A DNA stretch of 64,000 nt from Adiantum capillus-veneris (Eukaryota > Streptophyta > Polypodiopsida > Polypodiales > Pteridaceae), in contig CM043946.1 in assembly GCA_014529385.2 (NCBI GenBank), forward strand, positions 39,439,558 through 39,503,557, in the 5' to 3' direction. Positions 47,835 through 59,180 of the stretch are shown piece after piece. Under the pieces are notes generated by a model. That model was not told the origin of the DNA. It worked only from the letters and a program-made list of their open reading frames with translations, and did not search any database. The position numbers and the translations under genes were made by a program. How positions within the stretch are numbered: position 1 is the first letter of the stretch; every line of letters begins with the position of its first letter.

Positions 47835-48803
47835 TGTCACGTGGCACATCTAACCTTATGTGTCCGTGGACAAGCTACTTCATAACAAGGGCTTCGTCAG
47901 TCCAGTTAGTCTAGATTAGAAGTGTTCTGGCACTTTTGTGAGTTTGTTCGCAGACCGTGCATGCCCAAGCACTTAGTGTAGATGCATATCCTTTGGTTGC
48001 ACACAGCATGATCATAAGCATTCCCATCAAAATCCATCAGAATCCTTCATGAGAATTTTTCAGTGTATTTTACCTATTTTACCTATTTTCCTCCTCTCAA
48101 GCAAGACTTCCCAAGCTCTGGCTTTTCCAGCAGCAACCCCCATCGCCATAGCCTCCCCATTGCTAGCGTTTTTCATCCAGATTGCATCCCAAGACAACCT
48201 CAGCCCTCGCGTTTTCCAGAAGCCCCAAATCGCCCTCTTGCATAGCGTTTTCAGCCTCGCCAAGCATCAACAGATTTCAGCCTTTGACAGCCTAAAAATC
48301 AGCAATATTCAGCCAGCAGAGACCAGCCCACATCAGCGTTTTTGGTTCCAAAAACTTTCAGCCATTAGCGTTTTTGGGACAGCAGTAGAACGGCATCAGA
48401 TTTCAGCCAGTAGCGTTTTTGGACAGCAGGACAAAAGCAGCAAATTTCAGCCCTTAGATTGGTCTCGTCATCCCCGTCATTGACATCGACCTAGCCTAGA
48501 CTTGCATCAGTCACATGCATCCACTTTGTACCAGTTTGTGCAATCAATCGTAGACCACTCTCGCCAACGAGACTGGGGCCTTCGGAGGAGGGTTTTACAA
48601 CGTCTCTGGTGTCGTATTCTCTTCTCTCTCTATCTCTCAGTCTCGTATACTTTCACGCACAGTGTCCATTCACTTGTCGTATCCATTGCACTCTCTCATT
48701 AAGAACGGAAGGTTCTCCCTTCCATAAGAACAAAAGGAACCTTGATCACATTACGGAGCAATCATCTTGAGAAAGAACAACATTCATTCCGCTGCACCTT
48801 ACA
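47835..48803 (+). repeat. gypsy-4 3' LTR
   Basis: 969 bp, with the same ends as the 5' LTR. It lacks the segment around the TATATAAG box found at 41712-41865, so it probably has no core promoter. Confidence 0.93.
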
Positions 48804-51440
48804 ACTGGTGTCACCAATGTGTCAAAAAGATACTTCTTGAGAACCCAACACTTGATGTTTCTCGCATTACACATGTTCTAAAATGCATAGTATGCTCTCT
48901 TTCTTTCTTCCAAACGATGCATAGCGCATTTATGCCACTTGTGATTGGCCGAAGCCTCAAGGCCAAGATACTTAAAGCTCTCAATAACTTCAAGTGTCTC
49001 ATTGTTGTATACAATGCATGGCTTCTCCTTATGATTGGTTTTCACAAGTATAACCCTTGTTTTGGATTCATTCACAATCAGCCCACTATGGAAGCAAAAT
49101 TTCTCAAGCACAACCATAAGCTTTTGTGCATCCTCTAAAGTGTGTGCTAGACGAACTACATCATTCGAATACGACAAAAGCATGATTACCGCATGGCAAA
49201 TAGTGAGCTCTTCAATGCCTTCTTCTTGCATAAAGTCGAGTACCATTTGTTCCAATTGATCGATGCATCACCAAAGAGAGTCGGTGACAACAAACATCAT
49301 TGTTTAACCCCAATAATGCTTGTAAAAATTTCTGAAATTCCTCTTTTCATACGCAATTCACGCATCACCTTCTCATAGATTCAAGAAATCGCAAACATAA
49401 ACTCACTTGGCACTTGGAGTTCTTTCATCCTTCTCCACAAATTGTACGTGGAATCATATCAAAGGCTTTCTTAAAGTCCACAAAGCAACAATAGAATCAC
49501 TTGCCTTTCAATCGACTTTCCTCCATGAGAACACGAAGAGTGACAAGATGATCAACGGTGCTATGGCATCGACGAAAATCCGCTTATCCTTTTGCACGCT
49601 TGCCATTTTGTTCAACCCAATCACTTAATTTTATCTCCATTTTACCCAAACAACTTTGCCATAAGAGACACAATCATTTTAGTCCGGTAGTTATTTACAT
49701 TCTTTGCATCTCCTCCTTTATACAAAGGCTTGACCCAATTAGTACTCCAATCATAATGCATACCATGTTGAAGTTTAAGGTTGAACATATCACATATCTA
49801 CTCATGTGTTAAATTTCCCATCCATTTAATCATTTCACGCTTGATACCTTTAAGATCTCCCGCCTTGCGAGTGGCCAATTTTTCGAGCCCACCGCATACA
49901 TCCTCAATAGTATAAAAAGAGGGCATATATAGGAGTGAACCATAAAATCGGTTACTCATATAGTTGCCTACAATGTGTGTACATATCCAAAGGACCACAA
50001 GACTCAAGTTACCAAAATACTCAACCCACTTGCCCCTCAAGTTTCTCCAAAATCTTCCACATGCACGTGTCTTTCTTGAAAAAATTCACGTTTTACTTCC
50101 TATCTTCTTCTCTTCTTTTATATCAATGTCTGTATGTATGCAAATGACTTTGATAGTTCTCTTTCCTTAGTTGCATCAGAACTTTCGAGCATCTTTACAT
50201 TCTTTATTAAACCACCTTTTGCATAATCTATCTTTGTTGATACCATGGACATGCTTTATGGCAAAGCATTCTTCGGCACAAGAACAAATAACCTTCTTGA
50301 AAGCTTCCCATTTAGTTTCCAATTTCAATATACATAGGTGCCCGTTTAAAATCCATACATAGTGATAACTTCTCTTCCCTTTAGTTGAGATTATCATGCT
50401 TAGTTGCTTTTCCACGTCCAAGGTCAATACACAAGGCCCGATCGTTTGATTCCGAGGTCCATGGGCCAAGCGTAAACTCTTTATGTGATAATGATGGCTT
50501 CAGAGAGTAACAAATAGTCAATCACACAATTCCCATTATGTTTTCTACATGTAAATCCATCAGTTACACTCCTCAGAGACACACCATTAGCAATGAGCAT
50601 ACCCATGCTATTGCACATATGTAAAAGTAACTTTCTATAGTGATCCGGCTCTTTCTCATCCATTGAGTACGATCATACAAGTGAATTTCCTCCAACTCCC
50701 TTGAAATGTATGACATATCAAATTGTTGAGTATCATGTTGCAATGTTTTGAGCGAGCATTCATATCCCCAAAGACAATAACATCACCTTTGTTTTTAAAA
50801 TAAGCAATGTCCTCCTCTAAATAAAAAATTTATTGATCTCTATCCATGCAAGCATAAAAAGAAGAATTATGATGAGGAATGTAGCAACCGGCTACAAAAA
50901 TCTCTTTTTGGTGTCATAATTTTCAGCCATACATAACGTTTGTGGTTGTCATCTTTCACATTGATACAAAATTTTCCGATTCTTTCTTAACCACACATAC
51001 TACCCCTCCTTGCCCTCTTCATTGCTTGAGATTCTTTGACCACATCAATGAATGTACATTATAATCCTCCAGTCTGTTAATCATTTGTGAATCATGCTTC
51101 CAAGTTTCAACAAAAAGTACAACATCCGCTTTGCTTGTTAGTTCATCTATGACAAACCCCGGTATCCATTGCAATAAAGCATACTTTCGATTGTAACTTG
51201 GCCTCAAAGGTCGTGTATTCCTATTTGCTCGAGGGAGTTTCCTCTTCCTTGGACATATTTTCTTCATGACAGATCTCCTTGTTTTTCTTATCTCTCTCCT
51301 CGTATGCCTTGCAACGCATATTTTGTTTCTTACTAGTGCGATCTTCGCATACAAAACAATTTGTATCCCTCAAATAGATCCAACTATTACCAAGAATAAC
51401 CTTTTGTTTGGTCTCATCCGGCATGGTATATATAATTGGT
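48804..51440 (-). pseudogene. LINE-1 5' part (endonuclease and reverse transcriptase)
   Basis: Minus strand, read right to left. The apurinic-type endonuclease start is at 51019-51200 (KADVVLFVETWKHDSQM, LEDYNVHSLMW) and its end at 50481-50663 (NGNCVIDYLLLSE). RT follows, with a linker at 50176-50469 (RWFNKECKDARKF) and 49798-50040 (LATRKAGDLKGIKREMIKW), then the palm at 48878-49255 (LTICHAVIMLLSYSNDVV, where the catalytic YADD reads YSND; HSGLIVNESKTRVILVKT; FKYLGLEASANHKW). It then reads LKKYLFDTLVTP up to the gypsy-4 insertion. Stops are frequent. No gag-like ORF1 was recognised. Confidence 0.87.
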
Positions 51441-51806
51441 CGTTCTCTCGAGCGAGGGGCCTACACTAGAGATTCATGCACCTTTCTCTTTACGATCACT
51501 TAAGAGGGCTCTCCCGTAAGCACTCTAGAGACGAATAGAAAGGGCCCTCCAACTCAATTTGATAGCCCTATAAGCATCCTACTTGCAGCTCTTGAATGTG
51601 TAGGCACTCCTCCTACAATTCTGATAGGCGGTGCTTCAACCATCCTCTAGATCGCTACTATCACCTGCATATTTGATAAAACAATTGAATCCTTTTTGTA
51701 CCTACAAAATTTAGCGCACTCTAGAGGACTCTCCAAAAATCTTGGAGATTAGAGGGTCTATGAGAGTGCGCTCTTAGTGTGGAGGTTGAAGAGTGCGTTG
51801 GGAGGA

Positions 51807-51842
<36 letters not shown>

Positions 51843-51884
51843 GGACGCTCATAGGACGTGTTCTTAGAATGAATGGACTTGTCA
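51441..51884. other. unassigned spacer with a 32-base G run
   Basis: Between the two LINEs. It contains 32 consecutive G at 51810-51841 after GGAGGAGGA. Proline-rich frames across it are artefacts. Confidence 0.6.
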
Positions 51885-52688
51885 ATTTTATTATTTTTAT
51901 TTTTGCAAAACTCACATTATGTGAGTTAGATTGTATTACAAAAGCATAAAATGATCAAACACAAACCATGCATAGACTGTGCCATGGCATCAATACAACA
52001 CAGCCAGCCAAACTAAACGGCATCGTCCCGGGGGCTTTTACAAGGAGCCCCCAAACCTGGATACAAGCTAATACACATCAAAACCTGACATAACAGACCT
52101 AAACAAAACCTTTCGCCCAATCTGCTCTGTACTCTGGATGTTAAGATACTATGACTCGAATCCTCTGTTGTAGTCTTCGTCGATGTTGTGAAGCTCCTCT
52201 CCTCAATCGTGGGCGTCTCCATCTCCCTAGCTCCAATGCTCGGTCAATGAGAGTATCATGGGTATGAGTATGAGCTGAGCTTTGAGTGGTGGTTGCTCCT
52301 CTATCTGTCTGCTGTCTGGTGTGAAGAATTCAATAATCTATCTCTCTCTCCAAATCTCCTTAGTAAACTATCATTGTGTTTGTGTAACTCAAGTAGATAC
52401 AATCCAAGACATCTCTCGTCCTGATAGCTCATGACTTTTATGAAAGATCCGAAGCCTTTTCTCAATAGCCGTATAAGAGACAACGATGGTGCAACAAGGG
52501 AGGTAAGTTGTCCATGCTGAAGCCATGTATCAAGAACCATGATGACATATGTGCATACCAGCATGATGTGTCTCCCTGTAAAGCTAATTGTGGGGAGGAC
52601 TCAAGGGCCAATCTGGCATATCTGTCTCTAGTAGTATCCCAATTTCCATAAGCTTTGCATAAAGGAAACTGATCTGGTAGGCAAGGTT
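51885..52688 (-). pseudogene. LINE-2 3' part
   Basis: Continuation on the minus strand of the LINE at 62999-64000, after removal of the LARD element and one AGGTT. Motifs are weak here, but the end is typical: an A-rich tail (GCAAAAATAAAAATAATAAAA on the minus strand, about 51884-51905) closes the element. The position next to the matching LINE and the exact target duplication support the join. Confidence 0.65.
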
Positions 52689-53261
52689 TGTTGCTAAATT
52701 GGCTTTATCTTACAGAAAAATAATTCTAAATGAATTATTGGATTTATAAGTGAGGGTTTTCTCGCTTGGAACACCAAGGAAAAATAATTCTAAATGAATT
52801 ATTGGAATTTTAAGTGAGGGTTTTTCTCATTGGAGACATCCGAGTACAGAGTATTCCTAGTACGTCATTCAAAGTAATGACAGAAGCACTGAGAACGGGA
52901 ATATCTGTAAAGCCACCAAGAACGGGTACTTCTGATGCATCACATCGGATGGGTGACAGGGAGCATCGAAAAGAAGTATCCGACCATCCGGGAACGGACA
53001 TCTCTGATGCGTCATAGGATGGGTGACATAGAGCATCGCGAAGGAGATTGTACCGTAAGTTCGGTAGGAAAGGACTAGGTGATGGGTATTCCTGATGCGT
53101 CACAAGGTGGGTGACGGGTGCATCGGAAAGGGAATATCCATAGTCGAAAGGAAATTCCGAACTGTGTTAGAATTGTGCACAAGGAAAAGCAAGCACTTCA
53201 ATGAAGATGGGTTCAGAGGAAACTTTGAGGAAAAACAGATGCTTTCTGAGAAAGCGGGATT

Positions 53262-53365
53262 CATAGTTGTTTCCGTACGTACGTCCGGCTACCTTCCGTA
53301 CCGTACGGTACTTCCGTACGGAATCCGTACGTACCGTACGATTCCGTACGTGCATGGCTTTTTAA
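53262..53365. repeat. hAT left subterminal repeats
   Basis: Dense copies of CCGTACG, GTACGG and CGTACGTACG in both orientations within 100 bp of the left end. The right end (56865-56940) carries the related CGTACC, TACGGTAC and ACGTACAG. In this superfamily such clusters are transposase-binding sites. Confidence 0.8.
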
Positions 53366-53674
53366 AAAAAAATCGGCCGTCGGTTGCTTATCCGCCTGGT
53401 CGGACTCTTTGGGCGAGCCTTTTTATAAGCCAACCTATCTTATTACCACATTACAGAGTAGCAGAAGTTAGAACTCAGTCTCAAGAGTCTGCACAGTGTC
53501 TGCACAGAGACAAAGGAAGTGTGGAACGCCGCCGATAAGGTTCTCCCTCCCTCCCTCCCTTTGTGTTTGGAGTCAACAAGCCTGAAGGAGGCACTCTAGA
53601 GTCGTGACCTCGCGAAAGATTGTAAGTTTTGTATTCAACTTTGAAGTTTGCGTTAATTGTGTTGCAGAGTTATC

Positions 53675-56359
53675 ATGCCTCGTCGACCTAATCCTCTTTG
53701 GGCCGAGCACACCAATGTCCTGAGAGTTGTCAACACAGGAGGCCAAGCAGGTTCAGGGACTCGCACTTGGGTGTGCAAGTACTGCGGAGAGCAGATGACC
53801 AGTACAATTACCACGGTTTTGAAGCACCTCACTGGTATTGGCACCACTGGACATTGTGGGGGTTGCGAGACTATCCCGCAAGCATTGAGGGATGCCTTGA
53901 TTTTGGAGCATTTTCCTCCAGGATCTACTGCATCGTCACAGTCAGGGGGAGCACGTGCAGCAGCAACAGCAGCAGAGGATGCCTTGCAAGATGCATTACT
54001 TGGAGATATTGGCGGCTCTGCGTCTGCAACGCCATCATTTGCAGGCACTAGTAGAAAGAGAGCTCGTGTTTCACAGGCTGAGGATGAGGGTGCTAGTGCT
54101 TCAACAGCAAGTGCAGGTGGGGTTGAGGGTGTACGTGGCCCAAGGCAAACCACATTGCCATCACGTGTACACAGTGATTCATGGGTAAAAGAGCGACAGA
54201 AAGTTGAAGAGATGGAGATTGCGCGGACTCTCATAGAGTGCAACATTGCATTCAATGTGTTGAACACTGATCAATGGAAGAGGATGGTGAGAGCTATTTC
54301 ACAGGTTGGTGCTACAGATTCCTGGAATGGTCTTGACTACCAAAAGATGCGCACTACCATGCTTGACGACCAAAAAGAGATCATAGACCGAGCATTAACT
54401 CCAGTGAAGGTTGGGTGGCAACAATTTGGATGCACTATTCTTTCTGATGGGTGGAGTGACACGCGGAGGCGCCACATTATCAATATCCTTGTTTCCTCTT
54501 GCTTGGGCACATACTTCTTACGAGCCGTGGATGCAGGGAAAGCTGGAGAACGCATTTCTGCGGAGTTCATCTTCAAACATATTCGCCAGGCCATCAAGGA
54601 GGTTGGGGAGAAGAACGTCGTGCAGGTAGATACTGATTCCTGACCATGTGGCATGCACATTTGAATTTTGCATACATTGTCCAACGTAATAATGTCCACA
54701 CTTCATTTAATATCTTGTCATGACTCATTGTAGGTGGTCACTGATAATGCCTCCAATTGCAAGGCCATGAGGGATATGGTGGAGGCTGAGTTCAAGCACA
54801 TTGTGTGGACACCATGCGCTGCACATTGCCTAGACCTTCTCATGGAGGACATAGGCAAACTTCCCTGGGTGCAGCCTACAGTGTCTGATGCGTCTAAGCT
54901 TACCACTTTTTTCCGCAAAAAACACCAGGCCTTGGCAATCTTCAGGAGCCACAGCATAGTAGACATGGTGCGTCCCTCGAAGACCAGATTTGCATACATG
55001 CATCTGGTGCTTCAGAGGCTGTTCAGATTGAGAGATCCACTGTTGCAGACAGTTGTGGATCCAAAGTGGAGATTGATGCACCACGCTCAGTCAGAGGCGA
55101 CCAAGTACATTCAAAGAAAGGTTCTTGATGAGACCTTCTGGACACAGGTGCAGTCCTTGGCAGTGGCTCTACAGTCATTGTATGTACTACTACGGGTCAC
55201 AGACATGGAGGGCTCTACACTTGGGTTGGTGTATCATCTGTTTATGCAGATGAAGACACACATTTCTGGATGTACCTCATTGACACAGGATCGGTAAGTA
55301 CAAACTACAAAGTGCTCTAATGTCCTCATGTGACATGTCTATTTATAATTTTTCAAAACACATACTTACTGTGACTATTTTGTTTGCAGTCGTGATGATA
55401 TTTTGGCTATTGTAGAGACTCGATGGCAGTTCATGCGTCGTCCCATCCATGGGATGGCTGCAGTTCTCCATCCTCTCTACAAGAGCCAAGAATTGTTTGA
55501 GGAGGCTTCATTGCTCACACTACGCTCTGAATATCTGAACATTATATACGATGAGGATGAGCAATTGATTCTGGATTCAGAGATGAGTAGCTACATGAAC
55601 AGTTTAGGACCCACCTTTGTGCGGTCCGTAGCATTGAGAAACGAAGCTACCAAGCTTCCTTTAACATGGTGGCAGAACTATGGACACCAGGGCCTTCCCA
55701 AGTTGTGTCACCTTACATTGCGCATCCTTTCTCAGGTGAATATTGAAGTCTAAATTATAATTTATATTTATGGCATGATGAATCTATATTGTCACACGTG
55801 ACACTTGTGACCCATGAGTGTTCGCTATTTGAATTGTTGTAGGATTGCTCAGCTGGGACATGCGAGCGCAATTGGAGTGCATACTCTCTTATTAACACGA
55901 AGATCCGCAATCGTCTTAGCACCAAGCAGTTAGAGAGATTGGTTTATTGCCGTGCTAACATGCGGCTTGTGCGCAGCTTTCATGCCTTGGGGACACCCAA
56001 GCAGGTGAGATTTACATGCACATTTATGAAAACAAGTCAATGATCAAAAGACAGTGTTGAATCATGGACTATGTTTTGTCTTGTCATTGTAGGTGGATCC
56101 CACAGAGTTGAAGATGGTGGCAGATCCTACTGCGGAGGAGGTCGATGCACGGATTAGAGATGAGCAGGAGGAGATCCTTCGAGAGTTGCACAGGGAGCTA
56201 GTGAGCGTGGATCGTCGGGTCACTAGATCTCGCTCTCGAGCTTACAGTATTCCTCTTCGCATTGCTGCTACAGATCCAGAGGTTGCACACAGAGAGAGCA
56301 TTCGCATAGGAAAGTTACCCGTTCGGCCTGCTCATAAACGAGCCAATGAGGAGGTTTGA
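53675..56359 (+). CDS. hAT transposase, five exons, premature stop
   Basis: Inferred exons: 53675-54625, 54734-55293, 55390-55735, 55843-56004, 56093-56359, all with GT-AG introns and matching phases; a GTAAGT...TTGCAG pair suggests another intron in the 5' UTR (about 53621-53667). Product 761 residues. An N-terminal BED-type zinc finger (WVCKYCGEQM, then TVLKHLTGIG and HCGG) precedes a low-complexity Ala/Ser segment. The DUF659/RNase H-like core has WQQFGCTILSDGWSDTRRRHIIN, QVVTDNASNCKAM and TPCAAHCLDLLMEDI. The C-terminal dimerisation region has CSAGTCERNWSAYS and RLVYCRANMRL. The in-frame TGA at 56357-56359 is followed by 55 open codons with an acidic tail (ESSSASDDDFE) to TAG at 56525-56527, so the original protein was probably 817 residues. 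Whether the shorter protein works is unknown. Confidence 0.9.
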
Positions 56360-56527
56360 CTCATCCACACCCAGAGTTCAGAGGCTGATGATCCAGATGA
56401 GCGTGATGCACCCCTAGCATCTGTGCCAGAGGAGAGAGAGCCCGATTATGATGATGAGGGCAATGTCTTGACAGATGGAGACATGCTCTCTGAGTCTTCA
56501 TCAGCCTCTGATGATGATTTTGAGTAG
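56360..56527 (+). pseudogene. likely original C-terminal tail of the hAT transposase
   Basis: In the same frame after the TGA. Highly acidic (DDPDERDAP, EEREPDYDDEGN, DDDFE) with no stop until 56525-56527. The TGA could be a mutated CGA. Confidence 0.65.
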
Positions 56528-58385
56528 TAGTGATTGCCCAGTGCTTTGGGTCTTGGGACTTGGACATTTGTCATGACTCATTTATGCTTTTTATTTTGTT
56601 GCTTGAGCCACCCAGACTCTTCATTGAGTGACTATGTTATTTTTGTATCAGGATTCAGCATTCAGTTATGTACTTTTCACTTACACTATGCCATGTGGTC
56701 TGGACTCGATTCTAGCGGTTACTTAACTTGTGGGGTGATTTTAAGTGTTTTTGGAAAGTTGTGACTATGTTTAAGTATTGTGCAGTGTTTTTAAACTAGA
56801 TAGGTTGTATATAAATTTGAAATTCTCTGTATTTTTAGCTTTTAAAAAATAAACCACGAATTTTACGTACCTTATGGCCCAATCCATACGGTACAACGTA
56901 CAGTACATACCGAACACGTACCGAATACTACGTACCTTACAACCTTGGCGGGATTGCTTTGCGGGAAAGCAGATGCTTTCCCGCGAGGAAGTCTATGTCT
57001 GCATTGCAACTATGCATGTGATTGCATCCAAGGACGCCTGGGAAGTGCTGTGAAAGCATTGTTTTTAACTTATAAGGTTTTATTGAGTTTTTGGGCAGGT
57101 TTATACTATTTTTAAAATAGTCGGCCGCCCACTTAATAAGTGGACAGTTATCTGATAAATAAGGCAACAGATCAGCCAGCGTTTTCTCTCTCTCTTTTTC
57201 TGGCAGAACAGCGAAAAAAAAATGGAAAAAAATATTATTTAAATATTTTTTTTAAAAAAACGGCCGCAATCACTACGCGAGCAGCTATTCGTGCCCGTGG
57301 CTAGGAGCTATAAAAGCATCACATGCCCTCACTCAGAGGGGAGGACCAATCTTTGCAAGGAGGAGATGCTGCTGCAGATTTCAGCCGCAAAGAAGACGTT
57401 GCCAGTGATGCCCATGGCTGTGCCCCAAGTGTACCAGATGTCACCAAGACCCAGTGCGCGAGTTCCCTCGCGAAGAAGTGCGTACGAAGCCTGTTTCCAT
57501 CGCGACAAGTTGCTGTTTTTCTCTGTTTGCAGCCCATAAACGTCGTAGACGGGGCTGATTTACGAGAAGGAACCCGAGAACACACCTCTTTTGTATGTAG
57601 GATTGGAAGAGAGGATTTTCTATGGAGAGATCCCTTCCGGGGAATTGCTTTTCTAGAACGGAGTTGCGTTTCGAGCGTCGAGACTTTGAAGGTAACGATT
57701 TTCATGTTATGAACTCTTAAGTATTTGTTTGCAGGTGTACTTTCTCTTAGTGAGGGAGTAGGAGCAGAGGAAGGTATGAGCCTCTGCAGGAGAAAAGCGC
57801 TCTGAGAAACTAGAGCCAGATCAGCCCAGGGGTTTCGTACCCGAGTTTGGGAAGTAGATCCACGGATCGGAGAGAGGTAGTCTCTCAAGTTGCGATCCGG
57901 AAGTTGGGATTCCCAAGTAAGGACTTCGTGTCCGGGAAAGCAGAGTTGTTCTGCGGGAAGAGGACTCTGGAAATAGAGTTCTAAAAGAGAGTTGCAGGGA
58001 TGTCATGCCCTGAGTCTAGAAGGTGAGATCCAGAGGCGAGAACCTTGATTCTCGAGGAATTGGAATAAGGAACGGAAGTTCCTTGGAATAGGGTTTTGCC
58101 CTAGGAATCGAAAGTTGAGGCTTCCGGGAACCATCAAGTCTTATTCTAGAACGAACGTGCTAATACGTTCGGTTCAAGTGCTCGTATAGACTTCTCCTCG
58201 GTAATAAAGATACTATTACGGGGGGGGACCAACCCATCTTCTGGTCCCCAGTACTGTGTCGATCTTCTCACTCTCTATCTCTCTCTCTATCCATTTCTCT
58301 CTATATCCTTTGGCTTCAGTATTAAGTGATAAATTCTATTTATCCGAGTATATTTTATATTGTTATGCGCTCCCGTTTGTGACAG

Positions 58386-58397
58386 TGGTATCAGAGC
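58386..58397 (+). other. LARD primer-binding site (initiator tRNA-Met)
   Basis: TGGTATCAGAGC one base after the 5' LTR end. Confidence 0.95.
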
Positions 58398-58589
58398 ATG
58401 GTCTCCTCTCTTTCTGTGTAAAGAGGACGACTCTGGGAAGAAGCCATGCCAAGCCAAGAGAGAAGTAAGCAGGCGGAAACCTAAGTCCTGCAGGAAAAGC
58501 TCGCAGAGTTGGAAATTTTTTTCTCTCTGCAAGAAGGCGACACTAGATTTGGGATTCTGTGAGAAAGCGACAAGAGCATGATGCTCAAG

Positions 58590-59180
58590 AACCTAGAGAA
58601 TCCTAGGAGCGGAATGCTTGAGATCCTTCAGAATCGAGAATATATCCATGAACGTCAATCCAGAACTATAGCCATGAAATCCCATCATTTCGGGAAGGAT
58701 ATGAAGAAGGTCTTTAGACCTCAGAAAACTCGAATCAAGTCTGATACTTTTGACGGAACAGAAGATGCCCCGAAAGCTACCGCTTTGATTCGACAGTTTG
58801 AAGTTGCCTTTGCAAACGGCAATTTCTGAGAAGCGTCGAAGGTGAGGCATGTGAACACCTCAAGGGGATTGCAAGTACTTGGTGGTATACCAAAGTTTGC
58901 AAGGAACTTACAAAAAGACTTGGATTCAATTCAAAGCTGAATTTTCGAACAAAATTTTTTTCCTCTACACTTTGAGGAAGGCATCTAAGAAGATTGGGAG
59001 CGGTTTGCCCAATAGGAACACGAGCGAGTCAAAGCAAGCAATGGTTCACTCTTGCCAAGGTAGCTCCATTCTTGATCCTCTCTAAGGAAGGAAAGATGAA
59101 CAAATTTAACGAGACTTTTGCCCAAATTTTGTAAACCCATCTGCAAAATACTTTGCAGTAGATGGTGGAGATAGCAATAC
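58590..59180 (+). pseudogene. LARD gag remnant
   Basis: In alternating frames the plus strand reads FDGTEDAPKATALIRQFEVAF, then EASKVRHVNT, YKKTWIQFKAEF, FPLHFEE and MNKFNETFAQI, the order of a Ty3/Gypsy gag core. At least three frameshifts or stops are present. No zinc knuckle or protease follows. Confidence 0.7.

Larger units (their letters stand above)
41472..48803 (+). mobile_element. gypsy-4, full-length Ty3/Gypsy chromovirus-like retrotransposon
   Basis: A 7332-bp plus-strand element inserted in LINE-1. It has LTRs (41472-42583 and 47835-48803, both TGTCACGTG...TTACA), a tRNA-Met primer-binding site, a polypurine tract, and gag, protease, RT, RNase H, integrase and a chromodomain-like tail in the Ty3/Gypsy order. 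Flanking 5-mers are ACCGG (41467-41471) and ACTGG (48804-48808), a target duplication with one C-to-T change at a CpG. Joining the flanks restores the LINE reading frame. Several frameshifts, stops and catalytic changes show it is dead. Confidence 0.95.
53262..56947 (+). mobile_element. hAT DNA transposon
   Basis: 3686 bp with an 8-bp target duplication GCGGGATT on both sides (53254-53261 and 56948-56955), the length typical of hAT. Ends are CATAGTTGTTTCCGTACG on the left and the inverted CAAGGTTGTAAGGTACG on the right, an imperfect terminal repeat of the hAT type. Between them is an intron-containing transposase gene on the plus strand. It inserted into the LARD 5' LTR, so it is the youngest layer here. 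Confidence 0.95.
52689..58384 (+). repeat. LARD 5' LTR, split by hAT at 53262-56947
   Basis: Begins TGTTGCTAAATTGGC, ends CCCGTTTGTGACA. Without the hAT and one 8-bp duplication it is 2002 bp, equal to the 3' LTR. TATAAAA at 57309-57315 is the likely promoter and AATAAA at 58203-58208 the likely poly(A) signal. Short GATGCGTCA/TGGGTGAC motifs recur between 52930 and 53115. Confidence 0.93.

Noticed and set aside
53653-54267. 204-codon minus-strand frame
   Set aside because: It is antisense to hAT transposase exon 1, which has clear BED-finger and core motifs on the plus strand.
57319-57888. 189-codon minus frame and 129-codon plus frame, with near copies at 61929-62370
   Set aside because: Both lie in the two LTR copies of the LARD; they are preserved because the LTRs are duplicates, and they have no known domain.
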